DNA of 16,070 nucleotides from the NCBI GenBank assembly GCA_034433615.1, contig DAOUAJ010000147.1, positions 1 through 16,070 on the forward strand, read 5' to 3'. Positions 14,918-16,070 of this stretch are shown here, piece by piece. The stretch's first letter is position 1; each line of letters opens with the position of its first letter. Origin of the DNA: DAOUAJ01 sp034433615. GTDB taxonomy: Bacteria > Chloroflexota > Anaerolineae > DUEN01. The notes under the pieces are model-generated. The model saw only the letters and a program-made list of their open reading frames with translations, made no database searches and was not told the DNA's origin. A program made the translations under genes and the position numbers.

Positions 14918-15157
14918 ATGAAAATCCGCATTGAGTACTGTGCTGCTTGACACTATACGCCCAGAGCCGTCAGGATGACGGAGCAACTTTTGGCGGACTT
15001 TGAGTCGGACATTGAGGAGCTGACGCTTATCCCGTCAAGTGGTGGCGTTTATGAGGTTGAGGTAGACGGCAAGCTGATCTATTCCAAAAAGCAAACAGGA
15101 CGCCACGCCGAGTACGCTGAGGTAAGGGACGCGATCAGAGCCAGGTTGAAAAGCTAG
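14918..15157 (+). CDS. selW: SelW/Rdx-family selenoprotein (in-frame TGA read as Sec)
   Basis: 79 residues. Starting at ATG 14918 with a near-perfect AAGGAGGG five or six bases upstream, the frame reads MKIRIEYC-A-A-U-HYTPRAV and so on to TAG 15155-15157, if TGA 14948-14950 is decoded as selenocysteine. C8-x-x-U11 is the redox motif of SelW and Rdx proteins (CxxC or CxxU). The rest matches the thioredoxin-like family pattern: a helix after the motif, SSGGVYEVEVDGKLIYSKK (close to the SelW GTPQATGFFEV...GKLIHSKK region), and a C-terminal helix. A hairpin 16-31 nt after the TGA fits a bacterial SECIS. An ordinary gene caller would report only 60 residues from an internal ATG at 14975, which lacks a good ribosome binding site. 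Function is probably thiol/selenol redox. The genome should also carry selA-D. Confidence 0.9.
14967..14981 (+). promoter_or_regulatory. Predicted bacterial SECIS hairpin
   Basis: CCGTC (14967-14971) pairs perfectly with GACGG (14977-14981) around loop AGGAT, whose GG is at 14973-14974. The loop guanines are about 23-24 nt after the TGA. Bacterial SECIS elements are described as small stem-loops in the coding region just after UGA, with G in the apical loop at about 16-37 nt. The element would be bound by SelB. Confidence 0.7.
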
Positions 15158-15172
15158 ATACACGAGAAAGGA

Positions 15173-15201
15173 GGGCCTTCCCGATCAGGAAGGCCCCTTT
15201 T
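15173..15201. terminator. Bidirectional intrinsic terminator after selW
   Basis: GGGCCTTCC (15173-15181) pairs with GGAAGGCCC (15188-15196) around CGATCA, followed by C and TTTTCTT on the plus strand. On the minus strand the stem is followed by a short T-containing stretch, so it can also end the convergent zinc-ribbon gene, whose stop is at 15203. Confidence 0.85.
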
Positions 15202-15202
15202 C

Positions 15203-15583
15203 TTATCCCTGCCGGTCCTCGATCTCCCAGCGGGCGCGCGTCTCCTCCCAGGCATGTCGCCCCGCTGCATCTTCCACCTCTCGTCGTTGCCAGAAGTGCA
15301 CAACGATGTGTGGCCGGTTAAGGGGCCTAGCGGGCAAGTCGGTCGGCGCCGGCGCTATCGCTCGCGTCAACGCCTTGCGCACAAGGGCCAGCCCGGCGCG
15401 GGCCGCCAGGCCGACGACGCCCAGGGCCACGGGCACCGCGGCGCGGGCGATGAGCGCGGAAGCCGGACGGCGAGCGGGCGGGGACACAGCGGCCTCAGCC
15501 AGCCTGCCGCAACGAGGGCAACGGTCAGCCGTGACCGCATAAGGTTCGCCACAATGAGGGCAAATACGACGCACAGAGGACAT
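15203..15583 (-). CDS. Zinc-ribbon protein with one hydrophobic helix
   Basis: 126 residues from ATG 15583, chosen because GAGGG lies seven bases upstream; a TTG two codons earlier is possible. A zinc ribbon at the N-terminus has C8-PH-C11 and C22-PR-C25. An Ala/Val-rich hydrophobic stretch at about 44-64 may be a membrane helix or a buried segment. The C-terminal part contains RPHIVVHFWQRREVED and a charged end. No named family is recognised. The layout suggests a small membrane-linked metal-binding protein; a function cannot be given. Transcription converges on selW and ends at the shared terminator. Confidence 0.65.
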   Translation of the reverse strand: MSSVRRICPHCGEPYAVTADRCPRCGRLAEAAVSPPARRPASALIARAAVPVALGVVGLAARAGLALVRKALTRAIAPAPTDLPARPLNRPHIVVHFWQRREVEDAAGRHAWEETRARWEIEDRQG

Positions 15584-15653
15584 AGCCAATCCCTCGCTTC
15601 CAGATGGATAATGAATGTCGCATGACGATGAATCGCCGTGCTACCCAGCAGCT

Positions 15654-16070
15654 TCAGACCTGGCTCTTCAGCCATCTGCTGAAGGCTTCCACAGCTTCCT
15701 GGACTTGCCCCAGGATCAGCGACACGCGACGTGACAGAGCCAGCACGCGCTTTGGCTCCAATTCGTAACCATAGATATGCCGCACCCGATGGCGGAAACG
15801 CCGGTACTCATCCAGGTCCGCCAACAACGATCCACTGAACAGCGGAGGACGCCCACCTCCACCCGGTTCCCCCATCTGGGTCAATAATGTCTGATGCCAT
15901 TGTTCGTCCTGAGGCAAGCCACCATCTAATGTCACCGCCACTCGCTCGCAGATACGCTCACACCCTTTGTAGAAATCGTCCACGTAGGTGGCCAGGGCGC
16001 GTGTGGCAAACTCATCAGGCGCCTCTCCAGCCCGCTCCAAAGCTACCCTCAACCCCTGAGCGATTCGCCC
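15654..16070 (-). CDS. HepT-like domain protein, 5' end outside the window
   Basis: The frame is open to the right edge (GRIAQG precedes the first in-frame TTG at 16052), so at least 138 residues are present and the start is missing. The segment LADLDEYRRFRHRVRHIYGYEL, followed by a helical LILGQVQEAVEAFSRWL end and preceded by WHQTLLTQMGEPG...RPPLFS, fits the HepT-like (HEPN-type) family. R-x4-H occurs within RHRVRH, as in HEPN RNases. Relatives are usually encoded beside a small MNT-type nucleotidyltransferase, which would lie beyond the edge. Toxin or RNase activity is family knowledge, not shown here. Confidence 0.65.
   Translation of the reverse strand, partial: GRIAQGLRVALERAGEAPDEFATRALATYVDDFYKGCERICERVAVTLDGGLPQDEQWHQTLLTQMGEPGGGGRPPLFSGSLLADLDEYRRFRHRVRHIYGYELEPKRVLALSRRVSLILGQVQEAVEAFSRWLKSQV

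Noticed and set aside
14975..15157. A 60-residue plain hypothetical protein from ATG 14975
   Set aside because: It lacks a good ribosome binding site, while the frame upstream through the TGA has a strong one and matches the SelW N-terminus with its CxxU motif.
16030..16070. Minus strand starts GGGCGAATCGCTCAGGGG, like the 5' end of a tRNA
   Set aside because: No anticodon arm, T-loop (GTTCGA) or closing acceptor arm follows, and the stretch is an in-frame part of the HepT-like coding region.

Overview
The window is a GC-rich bacterial chromosome segment with dense ordinary gene content. Its gene set and style suggest a member of the Chloroflexota (Anaerolineae-like). The signs are a GAAC-N4-GTTC type LexA box, a short soluble FtsK-like ATPase, a secreted protein made of duplicated 'SDFYQVITVP / DVQYLLILN' modules, an HAxEH protein of the DUF6391 type beside holA, and several dispersed palindromic repeats. 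The taxonomy is inference. No rRNA, tRNA, CRISPR array, transposase or phage gene was seen.

Left part (1-3942, all minus strand): a three-gene run of a PLP-dependent D-cysteine desulfhydrase/ACC-deaminase-like protein, a GMC-type FAD oxidoreductase and a membrane-anchored M28 zinc peptidase. The last two overlap by 14 bp. At the far left edge a near-consensus promoter inside the 3' end of the peptidase gene fires leftward into a terminator-like hairpin, so a short transcript of about 170 nt or a leader is possible.

Middle (3943-10611): lexA is divergent from the left operon and has a textbook promoter with a LexA box in its spacer. It is followed by comEC (DNA-uptake channel), a convergent two-repeat secreted protein on the minus strand, and a coupled pair on the plus strand: a DUF6391-like membrane protein and holA (DNA polymerase III delta subunit).

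Right part (10612-16070): a minus-strand pair (FtsK-like ATPase and a small two-helix membrane protein) is divergent from thrC (threonine synthase), which is followed by a ThiF/MoeB/HesA-type adenylyltransferase. The divergent region holds a perfect 16-bp inverted repeat. Each arm is a near-LexA box, and one arm sits in the FtsK promoter spacer just as the LexA box does in the lexA promoter, so SOS control of the FtsK-like gene is a plausible prediction.

Next comes the most notable gene, a 79-residue SelW/Rdx-family selenoprotein (14918-15157). It can only be read if an in-frame TGA is decoded as selenocysteine (CxxU). A strong Shine-Dalgarno sequence lies before the true ATG, and a small hairpin with GG in its loop lies 16-31 nt after the TGA, as expected for a bacterial SECIS. 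A bidirectional terminator separates it from a minus-strand zinc-ribbon protein and a HepT-like protein that runs off the right edge.

DNA metabolism and damage response (lexA, comEC, holA, ftsK-like) make up much of the window. The remaining genes are metabolic or unrelated housekeeping.
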